DNA of 64,000 bases from positions 124,001-188,000 of the forward strand of contig JABFXY010000019.1 in assembly GCA_013361525.1 (NCBI GenBank). The letters are read 5' to 3'. Both the position numbers and the translations under genes were made by a program. The stretch is from Polyangiaceae bacterium (lineage in GTDB: Bacteria; Myxococcota_A; Polyangia; Polyangiales; Polyangiaceae). Below the pieces are notes generated by a model. The model was not told where the DNA came from and made no database searches. It saw only the letters and a program-made list of their open reading frames with translations. This document shows, one piece after another, positions 62,968 through 64,000 of the stretch; position 1 is the stretch's first letter; each line of letters starts with the position of its first letter.

Positions 62968-63902
62968 TGGTCGCCACGCGCGCCTTCGATGCTGGCGCGA
63001 GCGGTCGGTTCCCTGCGGCAACACACCCGCCAGCTCGAACGAGCGCAACACGCGAGCTCGTTCCGCTAGACGGCAGGCATCGTGCTGGACTGCTGCGCTC
63101 GGCATTGGATCCCGACGTGAGCGATGCGACGGCCCGCGGTGGGCTCTCCGCCTCGGACTGGGTGGAGAACGTCGTTCTCGCCGCGCTTCGCGGACGCCGC
63201 GCGGGTCGCCGCTTCGACTTCGCGGTACTTGCCGGCGACGCATTCGTCGGCTTCACCGGACTTCACTTCTATGAGCAACGAGCAGAGCTCGGTGAGCTTG
63301 CCTATTGGATCGAAGCGGACAGTCGCGGACACGGACATGCGACCGCCGCCGGCCGTGGCGTGGCGCGATTCGCGTTCGACGTTCTCGGCGTGCGCGTGCT
63401 CCAGGCTCGTATCCGGCGCGGCAACGATGCATCGCGACGCGTGCTCGAGAAACTGGGCTTTCAATGGGACACGCAGTCCAAACGATACCTGCTCGTACGC
63501 GAGGAGCTCGCGCGTCCGCCGGCCTCGGAAGGAGACACTGTGCTGGTAATCCGTCGATCGCAACGTGACGCATTCCAGGCTGGATTGGATCGGCGGTTCG
63601 TGCGCGCCGTGACTGCACGACTCATGGAGGAGCTGCCGCAAACGTTCGCCGAGGCCGACGCGACCGAGCTCGAAGACCTTGCACTGTCCGCGCTCGGCCG
63701 CGCCCGCGCATACGGGTTGACTGCAGATCCTGATATGTCGGCGTTCGTCGAGCTCGCACTGCTCATCTCACCGCGGTTCGACGAGCACCCATTCATCGCC
63801 GCGGCACTCCGCGACCCGAAGGTCGCAGTCGGCGAACGAATGGCTGCCCTGCTGGCGCGCCTGTCGGCCGAAATTTGGGACGACGCGTCCCAGCTGCGTT
63901 GA
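62964..63902 (+). CDS. GNAT acetyltransferase fused to a T6SS-type C-terminal domain
   Basis: The protein has 312 residues from GTG at 62964 (ATG at 62967 is equally possible), overlapping the DUF2169 stop. Residues 45-175 form a GNAT fold: DFAVLAGDAFVGFTGLHFYE, LGELAYWIEADSRGHGHATA (acetyl-CoA loop) and IRRGNDASRRVLEKLGFQWD. After a linker, residues 190-310 are a helical domain (VLVIRRSQRDAFQAGLDRRF, RLMEELPQTFAEADATELED, LALSALGRARAYGLTADPDM, FDEHPFIAAALRDPKVAVGE) of a sort that I associate with small proteins next to type VI effectors. The fusion of the two domains is unusual. The enzyme may modify an effector or immunity partner. Confidence 0.8.
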   Translation: MMVATRAFDAGASGRFPAATHPPARTSATRELVPLDGRHRAGLLRSALDPDVSDATARGGLSASDWVENVVLAALRGRRAGRRFDFAVLAGDAFVGFTGLHFYEQRAELGELAYWIEADSRGHGHATAAGRGVARFAFDVLGVRVLQARIRRGNDASRRVLEKLGFQWDTQSKRYLLVREELARPPASEGDTVLVIRRSQRDAFQAGLDRRFVRAVTARLMEELPQTFAEADATELEDLALSALGRARAYGLTADPDMSAFVELALLISPRFDEHPFIAAALRDPKVAVGERMAALLARLSAEIWDDASQLR

Positions 63903-63924
63903 CCGCAAAAGGAGGCTGACAACC

Positions 63925-64000
63925 GTGGATGCGGTGACGTGTGACAGGCCGGGATGTCCAAACCGTGACGGCGTCAAGGCTTGGTGCCTGGGGATGCATA
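63925..64000 (+). CDS. Start of a Cys-rich gene (3' partial)
   Basis: AAAAGGAGG (63907-63915) is a near-ideal ribosome binding site 9 bases before a GTG at 63925. The frame stays open to the window end: 25 residues beginning MDAVTCDRPGCPNRDGVKAW, then C, with Cys at 6, 11 and 21. The spacing resembles a small zinc-ribbon or PAAR-type start. It continues the T6SS-linked gene order, so an effector, PAAR protein or adaptor is plausible, but nothing more can be said from 76 bases. Confidence 0.6.
   Translation, partial: MDAVTCDRPGCPNRDGVKAWCLGMH

Overview
The window is high-GC DNA from a myxobacterium-like organism (Myxococcota, probably Polyangia). This is an inference from gene content: eukaryote-type Ser/Thr kinases fused to AAA ATPase/TPR modules, a MYXO-CTERM-like tail, many short lipoproteins, paired large porin-like proteins of a type I associate with Myxococcota, an OmpA protein with thrombospondin-3 repeats, and many Cys-rich secreted repeat proteins. 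No rRNA, tRNA, CRISPR array, insertion sequence or prophage was recognised. Genes are densely packed and many neighbours overlap by ATGA or GTGA, which suggests translational coupling.

Layout. 1-8785: a coupled signalling operon of two kinase-AAA-TPR proteins (the first cut by the window edge, the second with an inserted degenerate nucleotide-cyclase-like domain) and a patatin phospholipase. 8795-9768: two small enzyme-like proteins (VOC, YCII). 9769-12989: a structured intergenic region with one copy of a 79-bp dispersed repeat, then a secreted CAP-domain protein with six Cys-rich repeats, then a hairpin-rich intergenic region. 12990-19235: a PilZ membrane protein, a small hypothetical protein and Mfd. 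19337-26044: a PEMT-like methyltransferase, exported proteins, a cNMP-binding/thioredoxin-reductase-like fusion, lipoproteins and a one-TM protein. 26181-30158: a GAF protein with a broken histidine-kinase H-box, thiolase, an Fpg/Nei glycosylase with a basic tail, and a lipoprotein overlapping that tail. 30241-31428: a MarR regulator and an AhpD-like protein sharing a 16-base upstream element, separated by the second copy of the dispersed repeat. 31489-35192: a DHH phosphoesterase, an exported barrel-like protein, an ECF-type sigma factor and a one-TM putative regulator.

35336-45469: a Cys-rich five-repeat protein, a LolB-like lipoprotein, a HARE-HTH/Mrr-like fusion, a membrane Ser/Thr kinase, AlaS and a HEAT-repeat protein. 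45831-51439: a GH31 lipoprotein glycosidase, a TM2 protein, an APC permease coupled to a methyltransferase-like lipoprotein. 51495-58873: tandem porin-like paralogues, a decayed Cys-rich gene and an OmpA/TSP3 protein with a strong terminator. 58942-64000: a TetR regulator, two coupled lipoproteins, and a probable type VI secretion accessory region (DUF2169, a GNAT fusion, and the start of a Cys-rich gene cut by the window edge).

The most interesting signals are the kinase/cyclase-like/AAA/patatin operon, the HARE-HTH protein with an apparently eroded nuclease core, the MarR/AhpD element pair interrupted by a dispersed repeat, and the three consecutive hairpins at 12855-12975. All functional statements rest on motif recognition by eye; no database search was run.
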